Shown piece after piece: positions 52,446-61,922 of a stretch of DNA of 64,000 nt. This DNA comes from Caldilineaceae bacterium (lineage in GTDB: Bacteria; Chloroflexota; Anaerolineae; Caldilineales; Caldilineaceae), in the NCBI GenBank assembly GCA_022823185.1, contig JAJDXQ010000046.1:1-64000 (forward strand), written 5' to 3'. The first letter of the stretch is position 1, and the number at the start of each line of letters is the position of its first letter. The translations under genes and the position numbers were made by a program. The notes beneath the pieces are model-generated. The model did not search any database. It was not told the DNA's origin and saw only the letters and a program-made list of their open reading frames with translations.

Positions 52446-53516
52446 ATGACCTGGAAAGTTGCCGGGATAAACTTCGACCATTCGCACATGGGCGATCTCC
52501 TGCGCCTGTGCCATGAACATCCCGATGTGGAGGTCGTCGGCATCAGCCACACAGACAGGGAGCGGATGTCGTCGGTAATCAGCAACTTCGATATTCCTTC
52601 GGATCGCGTCTTTACAGACTACCGGGAGTGCATGGAAAGGACGAAACCTGAGATCGTGATTCTGTGCCCATCAACGGCGAGTCACGCCATTTGGGTCGAA
52701 AGGGTCGCGGAGTACGACGTGCACGTGTTGCTGGAGAAGCCCTTCGCGGCGGATCTTGCCGCCGCCGACAGGATGATTGCGGCGATGGCGAAGACGCAGC
52801 GTCAGTTCATCATCAACTGGCCGCTGCGCTGGTATCCCTGTCACGTGACAGCCAAACGGCTTCTGGAGGAAGGGACGATCGGGGAACTGGTGGAGGTCCA
52901 CTATTACGACGGCAATCGGGGCCCGCTGTTTCATGTGGCCGACAAGGAGGAGACCGACGAGGAATACCGCCAGCGTAAGGGCGAGAGCTGGTTCTACCAG
53001 AAGGCGGAGGGCGGCGGCTCGCTGCTGGATTACCTTGGCTACGGCGTAACGCTGGGGACGTGGTTTCTGGACGGGCGCGCGCCGCTGGAGGTGACAACGG
53101 TGGTAGACGAGCCAGCCGGACTGGAGGTGGACGAGCACAGTGTCACCATCTGCAAGTACCCATTCGGGCTTTCCAAATTCGAGACGCGCTGGGGCACTTT
53201 CACCGATCCGTGGACTTTACAGCCCCAGCCCAAGTGCGGGTTTGTCCTGAAGGGAAGCGACGGGACGATCAGCAGTTACGACTATGAGGACGCGGTGCGC
53301 GTCCAGACCCATGACCGCCCCGAAGGATACGACCAACCGGTGGACAAGCTGACGCCGCCCAACCAGGATGTCATCCAGTACTTCATTCACTGCCTGGAAT
53401 CTGGCCAGGCGCCGGAGGGGCCGTTATCGCCAGCCATCTGCAGGATCGGTCAGCAGATCGTCGATTCAGCCCTGCTCAGCGCCAGGGAGAAGCGGACGGT
53501 GCCGCTGCTGCCGTAG
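52446..53516 (+). CDS. Gfo/Idh/MocA family oxidoreductase
   Basis: An NAD(P)-dependent sugar or cyclitol dehydrogenase of 356 residues. The N-terminal Rossmann fold starts VAGINFDHSHMGDLLRLC, a less standard variant of GxGxxG, continues with EVVGISHTD, and has VLLEKPFAADLAAADRMIA with the EKP motif (about 95-100). The C-terminal sheet domain has GGGSLLDYLGYG where the family usually has GGG-DxxxH, so the catalytic His may be replaced or displaced. The ATG has AAGGAGA 7 bases before it; an upstream start adds 12 unlike residues. It is convergent with the PrsW gene, 6 bases away. Confidence 0.87.
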   Translation: MTWKVAGINFDHSHMGDLLRLCHEHPDVEVVGISHTDRERMSSVISNFDIPSDRVFTDYRECMERTKPEIVILCPSTASHAIWVERVAEYDVHVLLEKPFAADLAAADRMIAAMAKTQRQFIINWPLRWYPCHVTAKRLLEEGTIGELVEVHYYDGNRGPLFHVADKEETDEEYRQRKGESWFYQKAEGGGSLLDYLGYGVTLGTWFLDGRAPLEVTTVVDEPAGLEVDEHSVTICKYPFGLSKFETRWGTFTDPWTLQPQPKCGFVLKGSDGTISSYDYEDAVRVQTHDRPEGYDQPVDKLTPPNQDVIQYFIHCLESGQAPEGPLSPAICRIGQQIVDSALLSAREKRTVPLLP

Positions 53517-53522
53517 ACGGCG

Positions 53523-54377
53523 TCATCCTTTCATGAACTGGTCACCGCAAGCTGTGCAGAAGGCGGCCTCGGGCCGATTCCGACCGCCGCAGTTGCTGCA
53601 GACGATTGGCGCAAGGCCGTCGGGGCGGGGCGCGCCGCACTTGGTGCAGAAGCGGTTGAAGGCGCTCATGGCCTGACCGCAACTCTCGCAATGGATCCGA
53701 GGATAGTTTCTGCGAAAGCGAAAAGGGGAGTCCTTCTGCCCTCTGCGGATGGCTCGAAAGCTCCAGATTCCGCCGACCAGGGTCAGGGCAACGGCGCCGA
53801 CTGGAAACGAGAAGACCAGGACGTTGAACAAGGCATGCGCGCCAGCGGCCAGGGCAAGAGAACCAATGAGGAATGATCGACGCCGCCCATCTGAGACGTA
53901 ATACTGACCGAGTGCGTATCCCCAGATACTGCCAAAGGCCAGGTGCCCGACGGTGCTCAGAGGCGCGCGCAGTAGCATGACCGCCGGGCCGTATTGAAAG
54001 ACGTAAAAGAGGTTTTCGAGCGAGGCAAACCCCAGACTTGCTGCAAATGAGTAGACCAGGCCATCACTGGGTTCATCGAAATACAGTGATTTGTAGGGAC
54101 CCAATCGGACGGCCCCGAACTTGCACAACTCCTCAACCGGGCCGACGACAAACAGCATTGCCGTGACGACGCTTGCCAGCGCCGGTGTCTCCCCCATGAT
54201 CGTCTCGGCGCCAAAGACGAAATTGCCGATGCCGGCCGGGATGGTTGTGAGGCAGCCAAGCAGGAAGGTTAGGGCGATGAGGCGGCGCGGTTCGGGGCGG
54301 ATCTTGTCCTGACGAACGAAGAACCAGAGCCAGAAGATGCCGGGTGTGAATGCAACAAGCAGGAGAGGGAGAATCAA
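53523..54377 (-). CDS. PrsW-like intramembrane metalloprotease with zinc-ribbon tail
   Basis: A 284-residue membrane protein with about seven transmembrane helices (about 1-225) and the PrsW/CAAX-protease motifs: EE in VVGPVEELCKFGAVRL (about 77-92), E in FASLENLFYVFQYG, and His in STVGHLAFGSIWGYALG. PrsW in Bacillus cuts the anti-sigma factor RsiW. The C-terminal 60 residues form two zinc ribbons, IHCESCGQAMSAFNRFCTKC and CSNCGGRNRPEAAFCTAC, which are not part of PrsW and suggest a protein or DNA-binding platform. Its start overlaps the stop of the RDD protein by four bases (ATGA), and the latter also carries zinc ribbons, so they likely act together. Confidence 0.88.
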   Translation of the reverse strand: MILPLLLVAFTPGIFWLWFFVRQDKIRPEPRRLIALTFLLGCLTTIPAGIGNFVFGAETIMGETPALASVVTAMLFVVGPVEELCKFGAVRLGPYKSLYFDEPSDGLVYSFAASLGFASLENLFYVFQYGPAVMLLRAPLSTVGHLAFGSIWGYALGQYYVSDGRRRSFLIGSLALAAGAHALFNVLVFSFPVGAVALTLVGGIWSFRAIRRGQKDSPFRFRRNYPRIHCESCGQAMSAFNRFCTKCGAPRPDGLAPIVCSNCGGRNRPEAAFCTACGDQFMKG

Positions 54378-55234
54378 GTGCCGGGTCCGCGGCGTCGGAT
54401 TACTACTGTATCGCAGATGAGGTCATGGAGAGCCCGCTTGTCCTTCCGGAAGGCGACCATCAGATAACCCAGGCCCAATAGGGTGGCTGAAAGTCCGGTC
54501 AAGATTGACCGTGCGAGGGCACGGCCGGCGCCTACCCGGGAACCATCTGTGCGCAGTACCGCGAGTCGGAACTGTCGTTTACCTCCTGTGGTTGCACAGG
54601 CGGCGATAAAGGCGGTGTGGTAGGCCACCGTTAGCAGTACCATCAAATTATTGTAGCCGGATTCAGTGAAAAGGTATGGGGGCAGGTCTCCCATTAAGGC
54701 AAGAATTATGGCCAGCGAACATAGGGCCAAGATGAAAGAGTCAATTACAAGCGCCACAGCGCGGACCCAAAACCCTGCAGGTGTGTACTCAAAAGAAGCG
54801 TTTGACGCTAATGCGGGGTCGTCGGCCTGCTGAACATCTCCCAATGGCATGCCACATGCAAAGCAATATTCGGAGTCTTGTGTGTTACTTTGATGGCACC
54901 GAGGGCACGGTATCTTTGAGGCCCCTCCCTGGTCCTGCAGTTCAGACTGCAATTGCCGCGTCGATCCCGTAGTTTGGCGCGATTGACCGGGAGACTGCCG
55001 TTGGGGAGTCTGGTTCGATTCCGTCTCATTCAGCAAATGAGAGGTCTGTGTGGCTTGAAAGCGCTTAGAAGAATCTTCCTGTTCAGGTAGGCTCCGACCA
55101 CAGAGGCTGCAATAGCTACTTCCGATTTCATAGGAGGTTTGGCATGCGGGACATCGAAGATCGAGAGGAGCGCCGCAATCTGTGCAGAATTTGGACTCAG
55201 TTTCCGCTTCTCGCCCGCAGCGTTGGCAGATCAT
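54374..55234 (-). CDS. RDD-family membrane protein with N-terminal zinc ribbons
   Basis: 286 residues. Two zinc ribbons lie at the N terminus, ICQRCGREAETESKFCTDCG and RCPACQTSYEIGSSYCSLCG, a Ser/Gln-rich disordered linker follows (about 55-105), a third ribbon PCPRCHQSNTQDSEYCFACG stands at about 109-128, and then an RDD domain with three or four transmembrane helices (about 155-280). The RDD part begins PAGFWVRAVALVIDSFILAL with Arg and Asp of the RDD signature. It ends GYLMVAFRKDKRALHDLICDTVV, also typical. RDD proteins are proposed transporters or membrane scaffolds. It is the first gene of a two-gene unit with the PrsW-like protease. Confidence 0.88.
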   Translation of the reverse strand: MICQRCGREAETESKFCTDCGAPLDLRCPACQTSYEIGSSYCSLCGRSLPEQEDSSKRFQATQTSHLLNETESNQTPQRQSPGQSRQTTGSTRQLQSELQDQGGASKIPCPRCHQSNTQDSEYCFACGMPLGDVQQADDPALASNASFEYTPAGFWVRAVALVIDSFILALCSLAIILALMGDLPPYLFTESGYNNLMVLLTVAYHTAFIAACATTGGKRQFRLAVLRTDGSRVGAGRALARSILTGLSATLLGLGYLMVAFRKDKRALHDLICDTVVIRRRGPGT

Positions 55235-55384
55235 CTGTTTTCAGAACTGGTATCGCCGACTTCGAGCCTGAGTCTGCAAATGAATGGGGCAGTCAAGTTC
55301 AATTGGCCCGCCAAAAGGAGATCTCATTCGGCACACACACTTTTGGCAAAACAGGCGAAGCGGCAGGGATAATTGAACGAAGAG

Positions 55385-55458
55385 TGGGCGGTGACGGACT
55401 CGAACCGCCGGCCTATTCCTTGTAAGGGAATCGCTCTAACCAGCTGAGCTAACCGCCC
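55385..55458 (-). tRNA. tRNA-Val (anticodon UAC)
   Basis: A cloverleaf on the minus strand: acceptor GGGCGGT/ACCGCCC, D arm with GCTC-AGCTGGTTA-GAGC, anticodon arm ATTCC-CTTACAA-GGAAT with anticodon TAC, five-base variable region, and T arm GGCGG-TTCGAGT-CCGTC (the last pair is weak). The discriminator is A, and CCA is not encoded (CTC follows). 74 bases. Confidence 0.95.
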
Positions 55459-55499
55459 GATAGCGACCATAGTATATATCACGGCTTGGAGAACAGGAA

Positions 55500-56330
55500 A
55501 TGTACAACCTGAAGGGAAAGGTTGCCTTTGTCACGGGCGCAGGGGGCGAGCGCGGCATTGGCAGAGGGATTGCCCTGCGGCTGGCGGAAGAGGGCGCGGA
55601 TGTTGCGGTCACCGACATTCGCCTGAAGCCCTATGCGGAGGCCGGGTGGGGCGGCCTGCCGGCGCTGCAGGCGGAAATCGAGGCGATTGGACCGCGGTCG
55701 CTGGCACTGACCTGCGACGTGACCGACGTCAGGTCTGTCGAGCGGGCGGTGAAAAGCGCCCTGAAGGAGCTTGGGCGGATCGACATCCTGGTCAACAACG
55801 CGGGCGCCATGGCAGGGGGAGATCGAGTGCCGCTCATCGATCTTCCCGAGGAGGAGTGGGACCGCGTTCTTGACGTCAATCTCAAGGGCGCATTTCTGTG
55901 CAGCCGCGCGGTCGGACGCCATATGGTGGGCCGCGGCGGAGGCGGGCGCATCGTCAATGTGTCCTCGTCCGCGGGGCTGCGAGGCGTGGCCCGCTTCGCA
56001 GCCTACTGCTCCTCCAAGTTCGGGCTCATCGGTATGACGCAGTCGTTTGCCCTGGAACTGGCGGGGCACGGGATCACAGTCAATGCGATCTGCCCCAGCC
56101 TGACGGCGACTGAGCGGGTCGGCCACATGGCAAGTGTTCTTGTGGATCCGGTTTTGTCGGAGGAGCAGGCGACAGAGGAGCTCCTGTCCAGGGCAAGGGC
56201 AGGCTCGCCGGTCGGCCGCTTCGCCCTACCCAAAGACCTCGCGCGTACCGTCGCGTTTCTGGCATCGGATGAGGCCGACTTCCTCACCGGGCTCGCCATC
56301 CCCGTAACCGGCGGGGCGCTGATGAGCTGA
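55500..56330 (+). CDS. Short-chain dehydrogenase/reductase
   Basis: A 276-residue classical SDR. It has the cofactor motif FVTGAGGERGIGRGIA (about 9-24), with a slightly longer glycine loop, NNAGAMAGG (about 98-106), and the catalytic Ser (NVSSSAG) and YxxxK in AYCSSKFGLIG (about 168-178). VTDI after the second strand suggests NAD rather than NADP. The C-terminal GLAIPVTGGALMS is typical. GGAGAACAGGA lies just before the ATG. It probably oxidises a sugar or acyl alcohol; the substrate is not clear. Confidence 0.9.
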   Translation: MYNLKGKVAFVTGAGGERGIGRGIALRLAEEGADVAVTDIRLKPYAEAGWGGLPALQAEIEAIGPRSLALTCDVTDVRSVERAVKSALKELGRIDILVNNAGAMAGGDRVPLIDLPEEEWDRVLDVNLKGAFLCSRAVGRHMVGRGGGGRIVNVSSSAGLRGVARFAAYCSSKFGLIGMTQSFALELAGHGITVNAICPSLTATERVGHMASVLVDPVLSEEQATEELLSRARAGSPVGRFALPKDLARTVAFLASDEADFLTGLAIPVTGGALMS

Positions 56331-56362
56331 ACGCGCAAGCAGCGAAGGCGTTGCCCGATCCC

Positions 56363-57199
56363 CTATTTCAGAATGCGCTGATCGCTCAGGTCTTTGCCGC
56401 CGACAGTCTTGGTGACGACGGCGCCGCGATATTCCAGGATGTCGAGGTCGGCCAGCCCATTTACGATGTTGTACTGGGTGGGCATATCTTCCCAGCGGGC
56501 GCGATGCCACGCCACGCTTCCCTGTCCGCGCCACATCGCCAGGACGCGGCGATTCGGTGTATAGGCTGGCGTCAAAACCGCGTACTCCACGTCGGCTGCG
56601 CCCCACTCCCCCGTTCGCGGCATGTATTTGTAATGGAGCGTTCCGTCTCCCGAGGCCTTCGCTCCACTGTCAGCGATATCCGCTTCCGACAATTCCGTCA
56701 GGTCGCGCACTGTCAGATCGAGAAATCGGAAGCCAAGCCAGCTGCCGACGCAGCGGGCCGCGCCGTCATACACAACGGGCTCCGGCAACTCGCAGTAGAT
56801 TTTGGAAAAGCCCAACTCCTCGCGGCCGGTCAGGATCGGATCGGCCAGATTCTCCCAGAGGACCAGCAGCAGGCTGCCGGTAACCTGGTCCACCTGGCCG
56901 CTGTAGGATACGGGGACCGAAGCCCCGAGCGTGTTGTAACCCCTTCCCGCCAGCCAGTCGATTTCCTTCATGTAGGTTGCGCTAATGGTGACGACAGGCT
57001 CTCCGTTCAATGAGAAACGCGGCGGCAACAGGGCTTCTACTGACTCGGCGCGGGTAAGATAACTGACAGAGTGGGACAGGCTTTTGGGGCTGTTTACGCA
57101 GTCGAACCCGCGGCCGTCAGGGCCGCGGCGGGGACCCGTTCGGGGCCCAAAGTGAGTCGGCATGCGATACATGGCATCGGGCTGAAATGAGTAGGGCAT
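56363..57199 (-). CDS. Acetoacetate decarboxylase-like protein
   Basis: 278 residues. It has the beta-barrel features of the ADC family: SYLTRAESVEALLPPRFSL at the N terminus, a central GASVPVSYSGQ segment, and GREELGFSKIYCELPE (about 125-140) in which the Lys matches the Schiff-base Lys of acetoacetate decarboxylase. Most bacterial homologs in this group are unassigned and may act as aldolase-dehydratases or on other beta-keto acids. The C terminus ends WEDMPTQYNIVNGLADLDIL. It is convergent with the SDR 32 bases away and 116 bases after ftsK. Confidence 0.83.
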   Translation of the reverse strand: MPYSFQPDAMYRMPTHFGPRTGPRRGPDGRGFDCVNSPKSLSHSVSYLTRAESVEALLPPRFSLNGEPVVTISATYMKEIDWLAGRGYNTLGASVPVSYSGQVDQVTGSLLLVLWENLADPILTGREELGFSKIYCELPEPVVYDGAARCVGSWLGFRFLDLTVRDLTELSEADIADSGAKASGDGTLHYKYMPRTGEWGAADVEYAVLTPAYTPNRRVLAMWRGQGSVAWHRARWEDMPTQYNIVNGLADLDILEYRGAVVTKTVGGKDLSDQRILK

Positions 57200-57315
57200 T
57201 CTGTGCTTTCCTCGATGGGTGAAGGAGCGTGATCTGGAAAGGAAGTGACGCCTGTACGATCATGGGCGCGTAGATGGAAGGGGGAATCAGGACGCGAAGA
57301 GAACTGATGGCTCTC

Positions 57316-59622
57316 TCAAACCTGCTCAAGCTCTTCGTCTTGCTCAGCGGAACTGGACCCGCCGTCTAGCAGAACCTTTCTGGTCGTTCCGCCCTCCAAT
57401 TCGGCGCTGACGAGGCCATTTGACTCGAGCAGCTGGACAAGCCGCGCGGCGCGTGGATAGCCAATCTGCAGTTCTCGTTGTATGAAGCGGGCGCTAATCG
57501 TCTTGCGGCCGCGAATGGCGTCCTCCGCTTCCGCCAGCAGCTCCTCTTCGTCGTCAAGCCGATCCAGTAGACCGATCCATGGCGCCACTCTGACCGCCGG
57601 ACCTTCTGCGTTTTCGGTCCTTTCGCGATCCTGCCACCACGCCACCACCTTCCTGATCTCCGGGTCGGTGACATAGCTGCCTTGCACACGTTCGGTCGAC
57701 GACCTGTCGGGCCGCATGAAGAGCATGTCGCCCTGGCCCAGCAGCTTCTCGGCGCCGGGTGAATCCAGAATGACGCGGCTGTCGACCTGGCTGGTGACGG
57801 CGAAGGCGATACGTGAAGGAAAATTGGCCTTGATCAGCCCGGTCACAACGTCGGTGCTGGGGCGCTGGGTGGCAAGGACGAGGTGAATGCCTGTGGCGCG
57901 GGCCATCTGGGCGAGGCGAACCAGCTGCTTCTCTATTTCCTCGGGGGCCGTCATCATGAGGTCGGCCAGCTCGTCTACGATCAGGACGATATGGGACAGG
58001 GGCTCCAGCTTCTTGCGCCGCCGGGCAAGCCGGTTGTAGGCTTCGATATTGCGAACGTTCTTCTCCCTGAACAGCTGGTAGCGATCGTCCATCTGCAGCA
58101 GCAGCCAGGTCAGCGCGCCGTGGACCTCCTCCAGGTCGGTGATTACTTTGCCGATCATGTGGGGAATGTGGTTGTAGCCTGGCAGCTCCACCAGTTTGGG
58201 GTCGACCATGATGAAGCGCAGGCTTTCGGGGCCATGGAACATGAGCAAACTGACGATGACCCCGTTGATGCATGCAGACTTTCCTGACCCTGTTGCGCCG
58301 GCGATGAGAAGGTGGGGGGCGCGCGCAAGATCGGATACGACGGGAGTACCTGACGTATCCCGGCCCAGGGCCAGAGGCAGCGTTCCCCCCAGTCTGGCCA
58401 TCTGCTTGCTTTCCAGAATGCTCTTCAGGCCAACCATCGCCTTCTCGGGATTCGGCACCTCGATGCCAACAAAGGGCTGGCCGGGCACGGGGGCCTCGAT
58501 GCGGACGGCCGGCGCTGCCAGCGCCAGCGCAAGGTCGTCGGCCGCCGCGGCGATCCGGTTGACCCTCACTTTGCGCTTCTGGCCGGCCCGCTCGATATAG
58601 AGCGGCTGCACCCCGAACTGGGTCACTGTCGGCCCTGTCTCGATGTTGACGACCTCGACTGGAATATCGAAATCCCACAATGTCTGGCGGATTGTCTGGG
58701 CCATGCCCTCTATGTCCCAGGTCAACTGGCCGACGTCGTCCTCCAGCAAGGCGGTGGAAGGGAGATCGCGCTTTTTGCGGATGTGCTTCAACCGACGGTT
58801 TTCTGTCGCGGGCGGTTTTCTCTTTCCCCTGGCCTGTGACGCTGGCGGAGCAGGCAGTTCTGCCTTTATGGGCCGCCCTCTCTCCGGAGGAGCATTGGCT
58901 TCGGCAGGAAAGGGGTTCTGGAGAAGGGGTTCGTCCAAGCTGGCGGTGAACTGGGGCGCGTTTGGGATTCCGTGCTCAAGGGCGATGTGCTCAGGCGCCT
59001 CCTCATCCAGCAGCGGAGATTCGTCTTGAATCTCTTTGTTCGTTTGGGGCAAGTCGAAGGGGCTGTCCGCTGAAGGCAGCCACAGGTAGGAAAAGTACCC
59101 ATACAGATAGATCAGGGGCGTATGGCGGAACAGCAGAAAGACGCTCAACAGAGCCAGCAGGATAAACGCGAAGGCCGCCGGCATCTGTCCGAGCAAACTG
59201 ATCAGAAGGTTGCCGGCGCCCCAGCCAATCAAGCCTGCCCCCTGTCCGGCGCGCGGGAGCGCCCAGTCCGCGTGCGGGTGGCTGCTGACATGCTGTAAAG
59301 AGGCCAGGGACAGCAACAGCAACTCGGCGCCCACCAAGGCCTCCGGATGCCAGTAGCCGGCTCGGGGTCCCAAAAGAATGACGGCGCCCGTCACCAGCAG
59401 GCTGAGCGTAAGCGGCCAAGCCATGTTCCCGGCAAGCCAAATGATCCACGGTTCCTGCCAGGCCGCGAGAAGGGTGAAGCCAAGATACGCGCCCACGATG
59501 AGGACGGCAGATCCCAGGAGCTCGCGCCCCGACCCGGCGAGCAGTTTATGAACGTTTCCTCTCACCGCGGCGGCGGGGCCCGTCTTCTGGTATTTCCGCC
59601 GCTTACGGCGCTTGGCTGCCAT
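57316..59622 (-). CDS. ftsK: DNA translocase FtsK/SpoIIIE
   Basis: A membrane-anchored DNA pump of 768 residues that moves chromosome ends during division. Four transmembrane helices lie at about 40-180 and are followed by a charged linker of some 120 residues. The motor domain (about 320-660) has Walker A LIAGATGSGKSACINGVI, Walker B VLIVDELADLMM and the FtsK segment LATQRPSTDVVTGLIKAN. A C-terminal gamma winged helix (about 685-750), RFIQRELQIGYPRAARLVQ, reads KOPS/SRS-like signals. The ATG has AAGGA upstream. Its neighbours, the sensor and pgeF, are likely on one transcript. Confidence 0.95.
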   Translation of the reverse strand: MAAKRRKRRKYQKTGPAAAVRGNVHKLLAGSGRELLGSAVLIVGAYLGFTLLAAWQEPWIIWLAGNMAWPLTLSLLVTGAVILLGPRAGYWHPEALVGAELLLLSLASLQHVSSHPHADWALPRAGQGAGLIGWGAGNLLISLLGQMPAAFAFILLALLSVFLLFRHTPLIYLYGYFSYLWLPSADSPFDLPQTNKEIQDESPLLDEEAPEHIALEHGIPNAPQFTASLDEPLLQNPFPAEANAPPERGRPIKAELPAPPASQARGKRKPPATENRRLKHIRKKRDLPSTALLEDDVGQLTWDIEGMAQTIRQTLWDFDIPVEVVNIETGPTVTQFGVQPLYIERAGQKRKVRVNRIAAAADDLALALAAPAVRIEAPVPGQPFVGIEVPNPEKAMVGLKSILESKQMARLGGTLPLALGRDTSGTPVVSDLARAPHLLIAGATGSGKSACINGVIVSLLMFHGPESLRFIMVDPKLVELPGYNHIPHMIGKVITDLEEVHGALTWLLLQMDDRYQLFREKNVRNIEAYNRLARRRKKLEPLSHIVLIVDELADLMMTAPEEIEKQLVRLAQMARATGIHLVLATQRPSTDVVTGLIKANFPSRIAFAVTSQVDSRVILDSPGAEKLLGQGDMLFMRPDRSSTERVQGSYVTDPEIRKVVAWWQDRERTENAEGPAVRVAPWIGLLDRLDDEEELLAEAEDAIRGRKTISARFIQRELQIGYPRAARLVQLLESNGLVSAELEGGTTRKVLLDGGSSSAEQDEELEQV

Positions 59623-59684
59623 CAGATATTCCTTCAGCAGACCGGCTCATTGCAACTGGCCTCGTCGCCTCAACCGTGCATGTA

Positions 59685-61766
59685 TTAGTTCGCGTCTTCA
59701 GAAATAGCCGCGTCGTCTTGCTCCTGGAGCTTTAGCAGCGCGTCCCAATCGCCCTGCTCCATTTCAGTCAACACCTGGGCCACCTGTCCGATAGCGACCC
59801 TTTGCTTGCGATAGAGGTCGCTCTCGCTGATGGCTAAGCGGCCGGCTATGTCGCGTATCTTTCGGCCCTGAATGAAACGCATTTCCAGTATGTTGTAGAG
59901 CAGCCATTCGGGCGTGCTCAGGTCCTGTTTGCCGCCTGGACGCAAGTTCTGGATGGCTCGGCCCAACACCAGCCGCAAGGCCTTGCCCGGGTTGCCGTCG
60001 GCCTCCTCCACAACGCGGTCCACCACTCGAAGCTGCATTAATGGGCTGCGCGTCAATTTGGGGCCGCCCCAATAGTGGCTGAGAGCATCCTTTACCCAAC
60101 TCTCAAATTCAGGATTATGAATCGGGCTCGGCTCCAGAAGCTCCGCCGGGGGCACCTCCGTATTTTCGGACACGTAGGGCACGATGCCGCGGATCTGTTG
60201 GATTCGATCAATGCCTGGGATGATGCGGCGCAACGCCACCATCACCTGCATCTGCATCTTTCGATCGAGAAGAGCTTTTGCAATACTGTCAATCTGCTGC
60301 TCCAGCAAGGCATGTTCCCGCGCGCTGATATTGGGCGATTCGCTGCGGGCGCGGACGCCCAACATTCCAAGCACGATTTCGCCCTCGCGCCCTTCTGACG
60401 GCTCCAGAACGGGCCACAACCAGTAGCCGCCGAATTGGGCAGGCTGCGAAGAGATCTGCCGGGTGGACCGTTTGCCATTCCTTGAAAGCGTCTGGCTGGT
60501 ATGAAGCGGCTCACCTGAAGGCGCAAGCCTGGCGTTGCCGTTTTTGCGGGCGTGGCTAAGCGCCTCGTTCATGGCATCGCTCCAATCCTTGTCATCCAGA
60601 ATCTCCTGACGCGTGCCCTCCGGCCCGACCATGGCCTCAAGGATCAGATCGGTCCCGATGGCTGCGGCGACGAATCCCGAAGGAACGCGCAACATTTCAC
60701 ACAGCATGGTCAGGTGGTTCTCAAGGAACTGGCGCAAGTCGGTCGTCGTCAGCAAGCGCCTGTCCAGCTCCCGAAGCCAGGCGATTTCCTGTCGGTCCTC
60801 TCCGTAAACGACCCGGTCGGTCAATGCCGTGGAAAGGCTGAGGATTACTTGAGCGGCAACGACGACGCCGGTAATGACGCTGAAGAGGACGATGTTTCGG
60901 GGCAGACCGAGAACAAGCTCTACCGTTGGGATCGTCTGAATCGCCAGAATGACGAAAATCGCTACGACCGGTCCTCTGGCAAAGTACCGTATCAGGCGGT
61001 GTCGAACGACTCTATCAGGCGTATAGACGCCAAAAAAGGCTACGGTATAGCTCAAGATGATAAGCATGGTCCCGATTGCGCCGTTGCCCGCGATGGCCAG
61101 TCCAAGTATCCACTCCGGTGACAGCAGGCCGACCGAAGTCTTGCCCAGGGCGATCAGATAGGGGAACGTGCCAATGCCGGGCGCTGCCGAAGCCAGGAGG
61201 AGGTAGGTCATGCGCCTGCGGCTTTCGGCGGTCAGACAGCGCTGCCGCGCCTTCCAGATGTTGAAGTGGGAGAGAATCACCACGCCCGCAAAGAAAACGG
61301 CAAACGGCCAGAAGAGCGAGCCGGGGTGCAGATAGCTGAGCAGCGGGTCGAATTCAACAACGTCAACCAAAAGAGTTGTGAAAAACGCCAGCAGCGCGCT
61401 GACAACGGAGATGACGCCGATGGCATAGTTGAACAGACGCCGGCGGTCGGTATGGTAGTTTGTTGTCCGTAGAACCGAGTAGGAGAAGGCAAAGTAGGCT
61501 CCGGGCAGTAGGGCAATGCCCAACCACTGGAAACGAAGCCACTTTGATGCCGAGTCGGCGCTGATCACCTGGGTCAGCGCGACCTCGGAGGCGTAGGTCA
61601 CCATGACCAGACCCAGCAGATAAGCGAAGCGCCTGGCAACCGGGTTACGGAAATTGTAGGTCAAGGTGTAGGCCAACAGCGAAAAGGCCAGAATCACGAC
61701 CACTGAAGAGACGAGCGTATTCAGAAAGCCCAAGGCGTCGGCGAGCGTCAATGCAAGTTCGTTCAT
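59685..61766 (-). CDS. 7TM sensor protein with GAF-like and helix-turn-helix-like domains
   Basis: A 693-residue membrane protein. Residues about 1-310 form eight or more hydrophobic helices like the 7TM module found at the N terminus of some histidine kinases (start SLLAYTLTYNFRNPVARRFA). Then comes a GAF-like region (about 340-520, with LRQFLENHLTMLCEMLRVPS). The C terminus (about 575-690) contains PEWLLYNILEMRFIQGRKIR followed by DIAGRLAISESDLYRKQRVA, which looks like a helix-turn-helix such as sigma region 4. No kinase HisKA/HATPase is present. So it appears to be a one-piece membrane sensor with a DNA-binding output. The start is the ATG 61764-61766 with AGGA before it. It lies between a membrane hypothetical and ftsK. 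Confidence 0.75.
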   Translation of the reverse strand: MNELALTLADALGFLNTLVSSVVVILAFSLLAYTLTYNFRNPVARRFAYLLGLVMVTYASEVALTQVISADSASKWLRFQWLGIALLPGAYFAFSYSVLRTTNYHTDRRRLFNYAIGVISVVSALLAFFTTLLVDVVEFDPLLSYLHPGSLFWPFAVFFAGVVILSHFNIWKARQRCLTAESRRRMTYLLLASAAPGIGTFPYLIALGKTSVGLLSPEWILGLAIAGNGAIGTMLIILSYTVAFFGVYTPDRVVRHRLIRYFARGPVVAIFVILAIQTIPTVELVLGLPRNIVLFSVITGVVVAAQVILSLSTALTDRVVYGEDRQEIAWLRELDRRLLTTTDLRQFLENHLTMLCEMLRVPSGFVAAAIGTDLILEAMVGPEGTRQEILDDKDWSDAMNEALSHARKNGNARLAPSGEPLHTSQTLSRNGKRSTRQISSQPAQFGGYWLWPVLEPSEGREGEIVLGMLGVRARSESPNISAREHALLEQQIDSIAKALLDRKMQMQVMVALRRIIPGIDRIQQIRGIVPYVSENTEVPPAELLEPSPIHNPEFESWVKDALSHYWGGPKLTRSPLMQLRVVDRVVEEADGNPGKALRLVLGRAIQNLRPGGKQDLSTPEWLLYNILEMRFIQGRKIRDIAGRLAISESDLYRKQRVAIGQVAQVLTEMEQGDWDALLKLQEQDDAAISEDAN

Positions 61767-61922
61767 CGGGTCCTGTTGATGTTGCTCAAACGACTGCGAT
61801 GCGGTCCAGGGCAAGGCGGCAATACATTGCCTGCTGCGTTCTTACTTTCTCTACGCCCGAAGCAACGCCACTGCGCGCCAACCGTCTGTGAGCGGAGGCT
61901 GCCCCGAGCAATGTAAGGGGAT

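Noticed and set aside
57554..58678. A 374-codon open frame overlapping ftsK
   Set aside because: It is an out-of-frame reading of ftsK on the same strand, rich in Arg and Gly, with no start signal or family.
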